In this document: in pieces, positions 51,928 to 62,305 of the stretch
How positions within the stretch are numbered: position 1 is the stretch's first letter
How the letters are laid out: each line of letters starts with the position of its first letter
Source of the DNA: Debaryomyces hansenii CBS767
Taxonomy: Eukaryota > Ascomycota > Pichiomycetes > Serinales > Debaryomycetaceae
Length of the DNA stretch: 64,000 bases
Assembly: GCF_000006445.2 (NCBI RefSeq)
Contig: NC_006047.2
Location: forward strand, 1-64,000
Reading direction: 5' to 3'
Notes under the pieces: generated by a model
What the model saw: the letters and a program-made list of their open reading frames with translations, nothing else
Database searches by the model: none
Told to the model about the DNA's origin: nothing
Made by a program: the position numbers and the translations under genes

Positions 51928-52252
51928 AATACGAGAAATGAATTGGTGTTAAATCCAATATTATTATATATGTCATGAAAACCTGATGCACTTATTTAAA
52001 TATTTTTATTATAATCAGCTGATCATAATTATGATTATGAAGGTATAAATTCGGAGTAAAATGATTTTAGTTGAAGATAACAATTCTTGGATGAACCTGT
52101 CCATTCCCTCTGCCAGATCATCGTGTTATCAGGATCTAAAACGTATGGATTTATTATATGTACTCAATCACTAGTTAAAAATTTTACTAGGGGACGAATA
52201 CTTTTTATAATTTATATATGATGAAGTTTCGAGAAACATAGTTGAAATAACT
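51928..52252. other. Convergent 3' spacer
   Basis: 325 bp between the lyase relic and the Zn2Cys6 gene. Includes an ATAATCA-centred inverted repeat (near 52010-52035, ATAATCAGCTGATCATAATTATGATTAT-like). No gene. Confidence 0.4.
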
Positions 52253-54454
52253 TTAAGGGGTCATATTGGAAGTTATCAAAGTATTAGTATTATTTCCAAA
52301 ATTTGTTTCTGGAAACTTAAACCATTCGAACATATCCATAAAATCATTTTCGTTACTCTCTGACGCAGCTTCATTTTCATTTTGTTTGAATTTTTCGATT
52401 TTATTATATAGTAGGACATCCAACGAATAGGCGTTTAATCTCATATCTGATATAATCCTTACGTTTTTCGAGTGATCTTTAACGTCCTCATTCAAATCAT
52501 CATTATCAGTATCATTATAAGTATCCACATTCGCTTGTAAGTTCTTCGTTCGGCCATAAAAACTTGAACCATTCTTTTTGGCCAATAGTGCTTCATCCTT
52601 CAAGAATTTCAAGATATTTGCATACCTTAACGATCCTTCCCATCTGCTACCCATCTTCGTTAATAAACCTACTAAATAATCGAGCTCTGGGGGTATATCA
52701 ACATGTGTATTAACGGCATTCACAAAAATTAATCTTGCACTTACCCAAACTGCAAAAGCATATTGTGGGCCACACATTTCATAAATGTCACCACCCGTAT
52801 TATTAAACATTAGGGGAAACTGTCGTGACAATTTAACTATATGACTAGCAGAACCCAAACATTTAGACCTTGCGAGTTCAGAAGGAGGAAAGTATTCAGA
52901 ACTAAAATACGGAAAACCTGGTGTTGAGTTTAGTCTAATTATCATGGTATGATATAAGGCGTGAAACAAGACATCTTTGACAGTGAAAGTGTTCTTGAAT
53001 AAGCAATTATTATTATCCAACAAGTCTATAAAACTTTTTGGAATTGTTTTTCTCCAAGTACTGACTTTTTGTTCCAATTGGTTGAATTTGACTTGCCAAG
53101 CAGAAACATCTTCTTCGTTATGAACGTCTAAAGACTGTCTCATAAAGGAATGAACTTCTCCTAAAATATGCATTACTTCAATTAGAAAGCAATTTGAATC
53201 ATAAATATCACTAGCTATAATATGATCGTTTACTATGGCAAGCTTTCTGTCTTGAACAAGATTAATTAGGCCCGCACTTCCTTCCCTATTCCCTGAGATC
53301 CACAAATCAAGCCTTGCTGGTAATAAACAATTGATTTCATTTTCCGGAATTTTAAATGGGAACGAGTTAGAAAGACTTGACAATTTATCTAAAATGTAAA
53401 TTTCCCAAAATAAATTTCTTCTTGATTCCTTGTCCAGCCAAGCTGTAGGATCATGTGTCGTAGATATATTCCTTATAGAAAAACACTTATTTCCTTGACT
53501 TCTACAAGGTTTTGATATGCCGTAACTATTATATTGATAGTCGTTATCTTTAGTTAAGTTAAGATGAATTGCTCCTGAAGATATCATAGATATTACACTC
53601 CATGTTTCAGGATTATTAGATTTTCCAAACAAATCAAAGGCAAGCAAAGACATTGCTTGTAACTCCTCAATGCTACCAAGACCAATGAAATTTGATATAA
53701 TTTTGGATTTACAGTAACTATAGTATTTCATGATTTCCTCTTCCTGAAGCATTTCATTAGCGAACCTCAATGCACATAATATCACACCATATAATTGGGG
53801 CTCTGGTGACCCAGTCATAGACGCCAATAGTTTTGGAATTGTTGACACGGGATATAAAATTGGAAATATAGGATGTACTTTGTCAAAGAATATTTCAATT
53901 AGCTTTTCAGTTTGTTCTACCGTTGGAAAGGATCTTGGATCAACGAAGGTATTGGCGTTTTTGACATCGGCTATTCCTTCTTTGCCAGGTGCATTTGTAA
54001 TTCGAACGGATTCATTATCTGTTGAATCATTTCCATTAGATAATCTCTCTTTATTTGACCCAATTCTCTGTGTACCAAATGTATCGGTAAAATCTTTCTT
54101 GGACTCTAATGTGACGATCTTTTGCTCGAGCTCCAGTATCTTTTGTTTGAATAAATTCATCTCATTTCTTGTTGTTGATGATTCTGTACGTAGAGTGGTC
54201 TCTATATTTTCTAACTTATCTAAAACATGTTGCCCATAACCAGGTTTTATACCAGGCTTCCGTGTTTTACTATAAACACATGATTCATTATGCTTGATGC
54301 AGTAATTGCAATTTGGTTTAGTTTGATCGCATTTAACTTTCTTTAATTTACAGTAGTCACAAGACCTTGAAATCTTAACATTATTATCGTAAGGAAGAAA
54401 CTTTTGGTTCTGTAGTTGCGCCTTATTTATTGGTGAATTTGTTAATCTATGCAT
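52253..54454 (-). CDS. Zn2Cys6 transcription factor, probable regulator of the pectin cluster
   Basis: 733 residues from ATG 54454; the frame is open further up only from a TTG. The zinc cluster is C32-x2-C35-x6-C42-x6-C49-x2-C52-x6-C59, followed by KPGIKPGYGQHVLDKLENIE and a heptad-rich segment (~75-120) as dimer interface. The fungal-specific domain begins near IEIFFDKVHPIFPILYP (~190). The KPGxKPGYG linker after the zinc cluster is found in several regulators of filamentous ascomycetes; I do not equate it with a named one. It lies inside the rhamnogalacturonan gene group between lyase and aldolase, so it is the best candidate for the pathway activator, by context only. Intact, nuclear. Confidence 0.75.
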   Translation of the reverse strand: MHRLTNSPINKAQLQNQKFLPYDNNVKISRSCDYCKLKKVKCDQTKPNCNYCIKHNESCVYSKTRKPGIKPGYGQHVLDKLENIETTLRTESSTTRNEMNLFKQKILELEQKIVTLESKKDFTDTFGTQRIGSNKERLSNGNDSTDNESVRITNAPGKEGIADVKNANTFVDPRSFPTVEQTEKLIEIFFDKVHPIFPILYPVSTIPKLLASMTGSPEPQLYGVILCALRFANEMLQEEEIMKYYSYCKSKIISNFIGLGSIEELQAMSLLAFDLFGKSNNPETWSVISMISSGAIHLNLTKDNDYQYNSYGISKPCRSQGNKCFSIRNISTTHDPTAWLDKESRRNLFWEIYILDKLSSLSNSFPFKIPENEINCLLPARLDLWISGNREGSAGLINLVQDRKLAIVNDHIIASDIYDSNCFLIEVMHILGEVHSFMRQSLDVHNEEDVSAWQVKFNQLEQKVSTWRKTIPKSFIDLLDNNNCLFKNTFTVKDVLFHALYHTMIIRLNSTPGFPYFSSEYFPPSELARSKCLGSASHIVKLSRQFPLMFNNTGGDIYEMCGPQYAFAVWVSARLIFVNAVNTHVDIPPELDYLVGLLTKMGSRWEGSLRYANILKFLKDEALLAKKNGSSFYGRTKNLQANVDTYNDTDNDDLNEDVKDHSKNVRIISDMRLNAYSLDVLLYNKIEKFKQNENEAASESNENDFMDMFEWFKFPETNFGNNTNTLITSNMTP

Positions 54455-54760
54455 CGTAAGCAAGTGAAGTGGATTTTCTACTTCTTTAATTGTGCCGAGT
54501 CTAATTTAATAGGGGTACATAAATTTCAAAAGGCTTTTTACACACTAATCTATTTTATCTCGAATACAAGGTACAACAATACGTTAGTTAGGAACGCATT
54601 ACCTACATTATAAATAGTTTAATATTTCTTTATTTTAAAAACTATGTTACATGCCGTATATATTTACCTTTAGTTTACTTATATGAAAATATATCTTATC
54701 AACTAAGGAGAAAACAAAAAAAACATATATTTATGAGAGTTTGCTTGCATCCAAGAAATT

Positions 54761-55711
54761 TTATAAAGCTCTTTCAACATTGAGTAAATCATTAAAAGCA
54801 CTTTCATGCTTCTTCCAAACATCGATATCTATTTTGACATTCAACGGAGGCCTTCCAGTGAGCACTTCTCCAAATCCGTAGACAGCATTCAAAGCATGTT
54901 TAACCCCTACTAAGTTAAGGTCCATAATCATTTGGTCTACCTTTGTAACCAAGTACTGTAATTCAGCCGCCTTTTCATATTGCTTGTCTTTGTATAAACT
55001 GAAGATTCTCAACATACATTTTGGAAAAATACCTGATAACCCGTCAATGGCCCCAAACGCCCCGATACTCAAAGACGGAACGAGAACCTGTCCTAAACCA
55101 GTAAAAGACCGGAAATTATTGATCTTATTCAATTTTGTATTGCCTGTCAATAAAGTGTATTTATCCAAATTGAAATGGGTCAACTTTACTCCAACTATTT
55201 TAGGATGGAGCAGTAACTTCTCGAATGTTTCCGTTTTAATATCCACATTATTGCTTACGCCTGGATAATTATAAATGATAATTGGTAAAGGCAGTTTATC
55301 TGCTACAGCAACGAAATAATCAATAATGCCTTGCTGACTCGTCAATGATGGTCCAAAATACCCGGGCACTAGCACTATAGAATAATCGGCACGCGAATTC
55401 GATGCAGCCTCAATATCAGCAACTGTGTCTTGAATATTTAAAGGTGGAACCCCACCAATGATTTTGAAGTTGGTATCAGGTATGGCTTCTCGAATGCTTT
55501 TAAAGAGGATGCTTCTCTCATCTCTAGTTAAATGACTAGCTTCTCCCATTGATCCTGCGACTACTAATCCATTTATTCCATTAGAATATAACATCTTTGC
55601 ATGTTTTATTTGTGTCTCAATATCTAATGAATAATTTGCATCATTTTTATAAAAAGTAGGTACGGGAGAATAAATCCCTTCTGGTATTGTAGTATCTTCG
55701 CCTGTTGTCAT
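54761..55711 (-). CDS. Dihydrodipicolinate-synthase-family sugar-acid aldolase (GaaC/Lga1-like)
   Basis: 316 residues from ATG 55711 (an upstream TTG extension was rejected). Class-I (beta/alpha)8 aldolase. The Schiff-base Lys is K176 in IVGVKLTHFN, the proton-relay Tyr Y147 in IIIYNYPGV, and the entrance motif AGSMGEASHLTRDER corresponds to GTTGE in DapA. Yeasts make lysine by the aminoadipate route, so this is not lysine synthesis. In fungi the same family includes L-threo-3-deoxy-hexulosonate aldolase of galacturonate catabolism, giving pyruvate plus glyceraldehyde, and related keto-deoxy-acid aldolases. In this cluster it would split the keto-deoxy acid formed from (unsaturated) galacturonate. 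Which stereoisomer it uses cannot be told. Cytosolic, intact. Confidence 0.8.
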   Translation of the reverse strand: MTTGEDTTIPEGIYSPVPTFYKNDANYSLDIETQIKHAKMLYSNGINGLVVAGSMGEASHLTRDERSILFKSIREAIPDTNFKIIGGVPPLNIQDTVADIEAASNSRADYSIVLVPGYFGPSLTSQQGIIDYFVAVADKLPLPIIIYNYPGVSNNVDIKTETFEKLLLHPKIVGVKLTHFNLDKYTLLTGNTKLNKINNFRSFTGLGQVLVPSLSIGAFGAIDGLSGIFPKCMLRIFSLYKDKQYEKAAELQYLVTKVDQMIMDLNLVGVKHALNAVYGFGEVLTGRPPLNVKIDIDVWKKHESAFNDLLNVERAL

Positions 55712-55775
55712 ATCAATAGCCTTTAATATAGGATTTGAGATATATTTCAATAAGAATAATAGATGTATACATAGA

Positions 55776-55811
<36 letters not shown>

Positions 55812-56849
55812 TACGGGCTAAAGATAAGTCTGAATAACGATTTTTCATTCTTATCTTATTTTCGGCTTATCACCTACTCTGGATCTTTTGAGTGGAGGAG
55901 GTTTCCTTACGAGAAACAATAGACGCGTAAGTGGGGGAGTGGAGTAATGCACATAAAGTTTTGTGGGGAAGATATAATTTTTCAATAAGTCCTTCGATGT
56001 GCTTATGTTGTAGTCATAGAGAGCCAACAATAAATGTATACACCTCTCCCTCATCATGATCATTCTACCCATATTGCATTGAACTATAAATAATATTTTA
56101 TAACTTATTATTTAATGGAAAGTAATAAGTTACAAAAGTTGGTCCTAAGTACTAAGTGAGCACGATATTTGGACGTCAAGTATTCAAAGCCTTAACTGTT
56201 AATATAGTGTTAAAAATAAACTTCCCTGAAGTTGCAACTTAAGAAATACATCACATAACTTCATAGGTCCACTCACATCAAATATCATTAATATATAGAC
56301 TCTTTTTATGATTGTATATCTAGTATAGGTTTGAGTCTTACTGTTACAATTATTATAATCAAATCTTGAATGAACTATTTCATTTCCGCACAAGAAGCCG
56401 TTTACTCCCCTATTTTCACATAACCACTTTGTAAATTTAGATATTTTACTCCCGGGAACATTAATGTCATAGCCGTTGTTGTTCTTGCTCTTACTAAACC
56501 CAGACAATATAAACATGCATGCATATTCACTGTAGTTCATAAGAGATAGAATTTTCTGGGTTAATTAGATGAGAAAATTTTAGTAGTCATCTTACAGTCA
56601 TTGTTGATATAGCATTCTTAATTGTAGAGTGTCTTCACTTAGTTCATTCAGTCTTATGACATTCCATGTGGCAAAGGGCCTTTAATCTATAAATCAATAT
56701 GTTGAAATCGTCTGATCGCCTGCATAATATCTCTGATCTGTGGGGATAGTTAATTCCTCGAATTGTTTTCTAGTGCAGATTACCATACCTAAAATTCCAT
56801 AAATTAGGTGAAGCTATTGCCCACAAATGAATTTGAAGGGAAGGAGATT
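55712..56849. other. Intergenic between aldolase and C2H2 regulator
   Basis: Contains a (TA)n run (about 55781-55806), a G-rich motif GTGGGGGAGTGGAG (55931-55944) similar to the cluster motif, and a GAGTGGAGGAGG patch near 55889. A 113-codon minus frame (56199-56540) has no recognisable similarity and normal AT-rich codons; it may be chance. No RNA gene was seen. Confidence 0.4.
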
Positions 56850-59540
56850 ATGACTGAAGCCCCACAATTATCTCATCTAAAGAACGGGAATCAAAACATG
56901 CCAATATTTTGCGATGAACCAGGTTGTAATAAGTCATTTAAGAGAACAGATCATCTTACCAGACATAAACGAAATCATGTATCTAAAAATTTGTTCACTT
57001 GTACATGGTCTGGGTGTACTAAATCTTTTGTTAGGAGAGATGTATGGTCTAAGCATATGCAACGTCATGTTGCTAGACAAGAAAAACAGAAGCAGGATCT
57101 TCAAAATGGCCCAATACAATTTTTAGAGATCTATACGCCTAATTCTAATTTTGATGAAGTAGCTAGGAAAAGAAGAAAGTCCTCTAATATTTCATCAATT
57201 TCCAAGAACCATGACGAAAACCACTCACTGAACGATCATCAATGGGTACATATTCCAAATCATAAATTCCAAAATGAGCAAATACCTTTGTTGGCTAACT
57301 CAAAGAAATCGGATATAAGTGAATCTTCTCTACTGGATAGACAAAAAAACACAGAAGTTTCATGCTCCAGTGATGAATTTCAGGAGTTAAATTCTCAAAC
57401 GAATGAGGAAAATATTGATATGGAGATAAGTCGAACCGCTAATTATCGTTGTAGCACTAACACGGATGTCAATTCAGCGACTAAAAATTTGACAAATAGT
57501 ACCGTAAATAATGCCAAATATTCTGAAAATACTGAAGGATATCTGAATATTGACAATAATAAAAGACCTGCTTCTATGGATTTTGGTAATTTGATTTGTG
57601 GACCAGAGACAAATAAAGATACTCCTACAGAATTAATACATTGGATGTTGAATGGGCATGCACTGTACTCAGAACCATTCCACAAATATTTAGATTATTC
57701 GCCAGATTCTCCATTAAAGAACTTGTTAAATATTTCCTCGCCCTTCCCAATCTCAAATTATCAAGTTGATATATCGGATACTACAAAATCAAAGTTGGTT
57801 GAATTCATTCCTTCGCTTCTGTGTAATCCAGATTTCAATATAAGACATATTAAAGAATGCTTAGGATCGTATTGGAATATATTTCATGTCCAATACCCAA
57901 TTTTGCATAAGCCATCTTTTTCCACCTTAGAAGCTCATCCACTATTGTTGTTAAGCATGATTTCAATGGGAGCCTCTCTTCGTTCCCGTAATAACAGATT
58001 TGATTGTAATTCTTTTAAAAATATACATAAGTTAGCAGATGAAATTGCTGAACCTTTGAGATGGCTTATTTTCTCAACTAGTGAATTGACAGCACACATT
58101 ACACCATGGGTTATTCAAAGTTTGTTGATCGTAGAGTGCTATGAAAATTCATGTTCTAACAGAAGGTTACATCAGCGTGCTTACTTACATCATGGTCTAA
58201 AGATTCAATTGTTAAGACGGAGTCCTTTACTTGGTGGAAATTCTCTGAGAAATACTAATAGCGATGATGGCTTAACTGATGAGGTCGATGCCTGGAAAAA
58301 GTGGATTGACATAGAATCGTTGAAGCGATGTGCATTTATGGCCTTCTTAATCGATGCCATTCATGCAACTATTTATGGACATGAGACAATTCTCTTCACA
58401 CATCAAATAAAATTATCACTTCCTTGTGACGAAATACTATGGGAAATGACAGATTTTAAAAGCAATTATTTGCCGCCAAGGACAGAGACGCCTAAGTTTT
58501 TGAATGCGTTATCAAAGCTGCTTCATAAGGAAAAATTTGAAACTGGAGCGTTTAATAAAAGGATTCTCTTTGCCGGACTTTTAACCACTATGTTTGGAAT
58601 GGAGCAAAGGGATATTCAAATCAAAGAGTTTGAATGGGAATCCGTTAAGTCTTCATGGAAGGAAACAATATTTGGTGCAATAGAGTTTTGGTTTGAAGAT
58701 ATGTGCCACGGAAGTTGTTGCAATATAACGACTGGATACTATGTACCTTCGGATTTTGAAACGCTACCTGCTTCTTTGAAAGTAGACGATACAACTTGCA
58801 AGCTAGCGATGTATCACCTTTCTCAAGCTTTTCTACGAGTTCAGCAATATGATTGTATCATATATGCTGGAGCCCCTAGTAGAATGAATGTTAGAACTAA
58901 TTACAGTGATTATGAAATTGTGAAGAAAAGGATTCATGAGTGGGCAAATTCTTATAATGGAAGAATATCAGTTGTTCATGCCTATTTATTTATTTCTGAG
59001 ATGTTATTGAGTCTGAATGAATCTAGAGAAAATATTCTATTGTCATATGATCCCAATGAAGACCCAATTCTATATAGGCCAAATGTTGTTGCTTCATTAT
59101 TGTTTGTAATATGGTGCTACAATTATTGTTTAGAAGGACCCGAATCCAATACCTATCCAAATCCTAACCAAACCACTTCCACTTTGACTTTGAATAGTCA
59201 AAAAACAGGTCTGAATTTTGATATGGCTACAAAACTATCTACCAAGTACCTACCGGAGAAAGTAAACGGTTATCGCTATATAAGCCGTATTAATGCATCA
59301 TTTAAACTGTGTTCTATTGGTCCAGTTAAGCTGACATTTGTTGATATTTATGCGAAAGCTTTAGATCAAGTCATGGAAAAAAATTGCACTGTTGGTTTAT
59401 TAAGACTTTTTAAAGACAAATACGAAAATTGCAATTCTCAAATTTGTCAAGAGTATGGTAAGCTTTTAGAAAATTGTATCCAAAGGAGTTTAGGTAAAAC
59501 AGATGTTATCTGTGATAATATGTATGAAAATTCTTCCTAG
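56850..59540 (+). CDS. C2H2 zinc-finger / fungal_trans transcription factor
   Basis: 896 residues from ATG 56850; 14 upstream codons are open but start with GTG. Two adjacent C2H2 fingers: C21-x4-C26-x12-H39-x3-H43 (KSFKRTDHLTRHKRNH) and C51-x4-C56-x12-H69-x3-H73 (KSFVRRDVWSKHMQRH), followed by a basic AxRKRRKSS nuclear-localisation stretch, a polar linker, and from ~340 a fungal-specific transcription-factor domain (YWNIFHVQYPILHKPSF). This finger-plus-fungal_trans layout is that of the Rsf2/Tda9/Usv-like and filamentous-fungal carbon regulators. Place in the pectin cluster suggests pathway or carbon control; not proven. Intact. Confidence 0.78.
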   Translation: MTEAPQLSHLKNGNQNMPIFCDEPGCNKSFKRTDHLTRHKRNHVSKNLFTCTWSGCTKSFVRRDVWSKHMQRHVARQEKQKQDLQNGPIQFLEIYTPNSNFDEVARKRRKSSNISSISKNHDENHSLNDHQWVHIPNHKFQNEQIPLLANSKKSDISESSLLDRQKNTEVSCSSDEFQELNSQTNEENIDMEISRTANYRCSTNTDVNSATKNLTNSTVNNAKYSENTEGYLNIDNNKRPASMDFGNLICGPETNKDTPTELIHWMLNGHALYSEPFHKYLDYSPDSPLKNLLNISSPFPISNYQVDISDTTKSKLVEFIPSLLCNPDFNIRHIKECLGSYWNIFHVQYPILHKPSFSTLEAHPLLLLSMISMGASLRSRNNRFDCNSFKNIHKLADEIAEPLRWLIFSTSELTAHITPWVIQSLLIVECYENSCSNRRLHQRAYLHHGLKIQLLRRSPLLGGNSLRNTNSDDGLTDEVDAWKKWIDIESLKRCAFMAFLIDAIHATIYGHETILFTHQIKLSLPCDEILWEMTDFKSNYLPPRTETPKFLNALSKLLHKEKFETGAFNKRILFAGLLTTMFGMEQRDIQIKEFEWESVKSSWKETIFGAIEFWFEDMCHGSCCNITTGYYVPSDFETLPASLKVDDTTCKLAMYHLSQAFLRVQQYDCIIYAGAPSRMNVRTNYSDYEIVKKRIHEWANSYNGRISVVHAYLFISEMLLSLNESRENILLSYDPNEDPILYRPNVVASLLFVIWCYNYCLEGPESNTYPNPNQTTSTLTLNSQKTGLNFDMATKLSTKYLPEKVNGYRYISRINASFKLCSIGPVKLTFVDIYAKALDQVMEKNCTVGLLRLFKDKYENCNSQICQEYGKLLENCIQRSLGKTDVICDNMYENSS

Positions 59541-60004
59541 ACTAAGCATTGAAAAAGTTCGTAATATCATCTTTTATAGATAACATGGAACTTAATACTT
59601 CATTTACTTTAAAATTACAGAATTAATAATGTACAATGAACTTGGATAAAGCTATGAATCATATCAGATCACTGGCCCTACTTGTTTTGAATGTATAACG
59701 AATAACTTGTTTGTATTCCAAAATAGTAAAAGCTTTCAAATATTTCAGAATTTATTTCTTAATTTAATATATAATGTATTCACGGAACAATGTTTGCTTA
59801 GTCCATATATAGAATCAAGTTATCTATCGAATCGTTCTACAATATTAAATCTAATTAGAACAATTTAAAATATGGTGCAAAAAAGTGGAACCTACAGGGG
59901 AAGGGTACAACAACTAACACAATGAACAGAAATATTGCATTAAAAATCCTAAACTACAAACAAAATTAGCTAATATTAGTGTTTTGGGGTAATTAAACAA
60001 ATCC
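59541..60004. other. Convergent 3' spacer
   Basis: 464 bp between the C2H2 regulator and the sugar porter. AT-rich, no frame or repeat recognised. Confidence 0.4.
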
Positions 60005-61669
60005 TTAGTTTTTATCTACTTTCTCTTCAATGTGTTCAACAGACACATCATCTTTGTTTACCTCCTCAATTCCGTATTCAAGTGCATGATCACCAGCCTT
60101 GTAGCCGGCGGTTACATCCTCTCCGAATACTTGGGCAACTTCTTCTAAACCCAAACCTTTAGTTTCTGGGAATATCCAGTATACGATGTTCATTTGCACC
60201 ACTAGCCAGATACACCATACAATATAGTATCTCCAAGTTATAGCCTGCATCGCAATGTTGTTCACATAATTATTAAAGAAACCAATTACATTTCCAGAAA
60301 GTTGATAGAGAGTAGCTCCTTGTGCTCTCAAATGGAAAGGGCAAACTTCCATAACGAAAGTCATAGATACAGGAGATACAATATGATAAAACCCCAGGAA
60401 AAGATAAATCATAGCAACGACACCTCTTCCTAGACCCTTATTTTCGAAATCACCCTGTTGATTAATTGCAGATAATATAGTCCAAACAACATATGTAATA
60501 CACATTAGGATATAGCCTCCAATAAAAGTATGCTTACGTTTGAACTTGTCGACAAATGTTGCGCAACCAACAGACCATACTAAACCGTAGACTGTCATTC
60601 CAATATTAATTTTAAGTTGGTCATTTGTTTCAGTGATACCAATATTGGTCAAAACTATTTGCAAGTAATATGAAATAAGTGCATTTCCACATAGTTGTGC
60701 CATTGCTGGGACTGCCAAAACAATAAACAACCTACGGAGACGTTGTTTTGTCCTGAACCATTCACTCCATTTGCTCTTTTTTTGGACCTTTTCTTGTTCG
60801 ATAATAGCTTTTATTTCGGCCATTTCATAACTCACTAACGGACTACTCGAATCGCCTCCAGCATGATATTTTATAAAAAAAGCTTCAGCTTCATCACTTC
60901 TGCCTTTGTCGATCAACCATCTCGGTGATTCTGGACCAAAAAAAGCAAGTAATAATTCAATTGCAGGGAAAGCACATTGCAAAATAGAGGGTATTCTCCA
61001 GGACCAATTATTATACTTCATGCTTGAATGATAAGGGCCCCAAGTAACTACAGAAGCAACAAAAGATCCAAATGGCCATGATGCTAACAACAACGCTGTC
61101 ACGACAGGCCTCTGAGATGGATACGATGTCTCAGCCAACAAGGGTGAAGCAGCTGCTGATGCAAAACATGAACCAATACCAAGTAGCACTCTCGCGGCCG
61201 TGAACATTCCAAAATTCACCGCACCACCTTGAATTGCTGCACCTATAATGACAACAATACAGCCGAACATAATCGTTATCCGTCTACCAAAATAATCACA
61301 TACAAACCAAGTAAATGGAATCGAAATTAAGGTACCAATTGTAACACCATTAGCCATAGTACTTAAAATGCTTCCCGTTGGTTGATCAAAGTAATTTCTC
61401 CAACTTGGAAGCGTCTGCAAATTGTTCATCATACTACCATCATATCCAGAAGTAACCTGAGCCAAAATACCTCCTAAAAGAAAAATATTCAATTGTAACA
61501 ACCAAGGATATTTAAACCATATTTTTTCAAACTTGGGTGTAACATCTGCTAGAGTATAAACATTTTTAGGTGTCTTCACCGAATCATTCCTCGAGTTTTC
61601 TAGAGAAATATCCTTATCACTCATATTCAATCTAGTATCCATAATGTCCCTTATTATCACTATCTTCAT
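60005..61669 (-). CDS. MFS sugar porter (lactose-permease/hexose type)
   Basis: 554 residues, 12 helices. Sugar-porter signatures: QVTSGYDGSMMNNLQ in helix 1, CDYFGRRITIMFGC, ARVLLGIGSCFASAA, GPESPRWLIDKGR before the central loop and FPETKGLGLEEVAQVFG at the end. The GYDGSMMN form and the ALISYYLQIVL segment place it with the Lac12/Aspergillus disaccharide-hexose group. In this cluster, L-rhamnose, galacturonate or a rhamnogalacturonan disaccharide are the sensible cargoes; context only. Three in-frame ATGs (61669, 61642, 61624) are possible starts. Plasma membrane, intact. Confidence 0.82.
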   Translation of the reverse strand: MKIVIIRDIMDTRLNMSDKDISLENSRNDSVKTPKNVYTLADVTPKFEKIWFKYPWLLQLNIFLLGGILAQVTSGYDGSMMNNLQTLPSWRNYFDQPTGSILSTMANGVTIGTLISIPFTWFVCDYFGRRITIMFGCIVVIIGAAIQGGAVNFGMFTAARVLLGIGSCFASAAASPLLAETSYPSQRPVVTALLLASWPFGSFVASVVTWGPYHSSMKYNNWSWRIPSILQCAFPAIELLLAFFGPESPRWLIDKGRSDEAEAFFIKYHAGGDSSSPLVSYEMAEIKAIIEQEKVQKKSKWSEWFRTKQRLRRLFIVLAVPAMAQLCGNALISYYLQIVLTNIGITETNDQLKINIGMTVYGLVWSVGCATFVDKFKRKHTFIGGYILMCITYVVWTILSAINQQGDFENKGLGRGVVAMIYLFLGFYHIVSPVSMTFVMEVCPFHLRAQGATLYQLSGNVIGFFNNYVNNIAMQAITWRYYIVWCIWLVVQMNIVYWIFPETKGLGLEEVAQVFGEDVTAGYKAGDHALEYGIEEVNKDDVSVEHIEEKVDKN

Positions 61670-62305
61670 TATAACAACTATGGAATGTTATTCTTTATAC
61701 TTTTATATACTATTTTCACAACTATATGAAATGATACTTGATATGATTCCTTACCCCAGATCCAAATCAAGAAAGTAACCGTATTAATATTTAACCGAAA
61801 AGATAAAAGAAAGATATTATATATTTTGCTCTAACTGTTCACTGTGATAGGTGAAGAATTGATGTTCAGAATACCCCATTTCTGATGAACATGATACTTT
61901 CGTATTTATGTCAGAGCATACTGTCATTTTTCAGTCGCATTATGGCCTGAATTAGACACGATAAAAATGATCTTAAATGGATGCAAAACAGTGGGGTACA
62001 TCCAACGACGTACGTAACGTTACAGTTTGATCGTTACCTTTTTGGAGAGAACATGGCTCATTGCAACACTCCACTCGATTTCAAATAGATATGGTATAAG
62101 TTTTAATGAGCTATCTTCTATTAACTAAAAATGTGAACGTTTTGGCAACTTTGTTACCTTAAGCAGTGAAAGAAACTTGTTCGTAACGCCTTGTAATTAA
62201 AATATTGTGTACTAAAGAACTGAATATGTTAATGGATTATTATCATAAACCCACTGTTATTTAAAAATGACATTTTATTTCTATATAACTAATTTCAATA
62301 GAAAA
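61670..62305. other. Intergenic, promoter of the sugar porter
   Basis: No gene. GTGGGGTACATCC near 61991 and ACCCCATTTC near 61872 are the only G/C-rich islands; neither equals the cluster motif. The 3' end adjoins the DUF2264 stop. Confidence 0.35.

Noticed and set aside
56199..56540. 113-codon minus-strand ORF between aldolase and C2H2 regulator
   Set aside because: No recognisable domain and ordinary AT-rich sequence; cannot be distinguished from chance.
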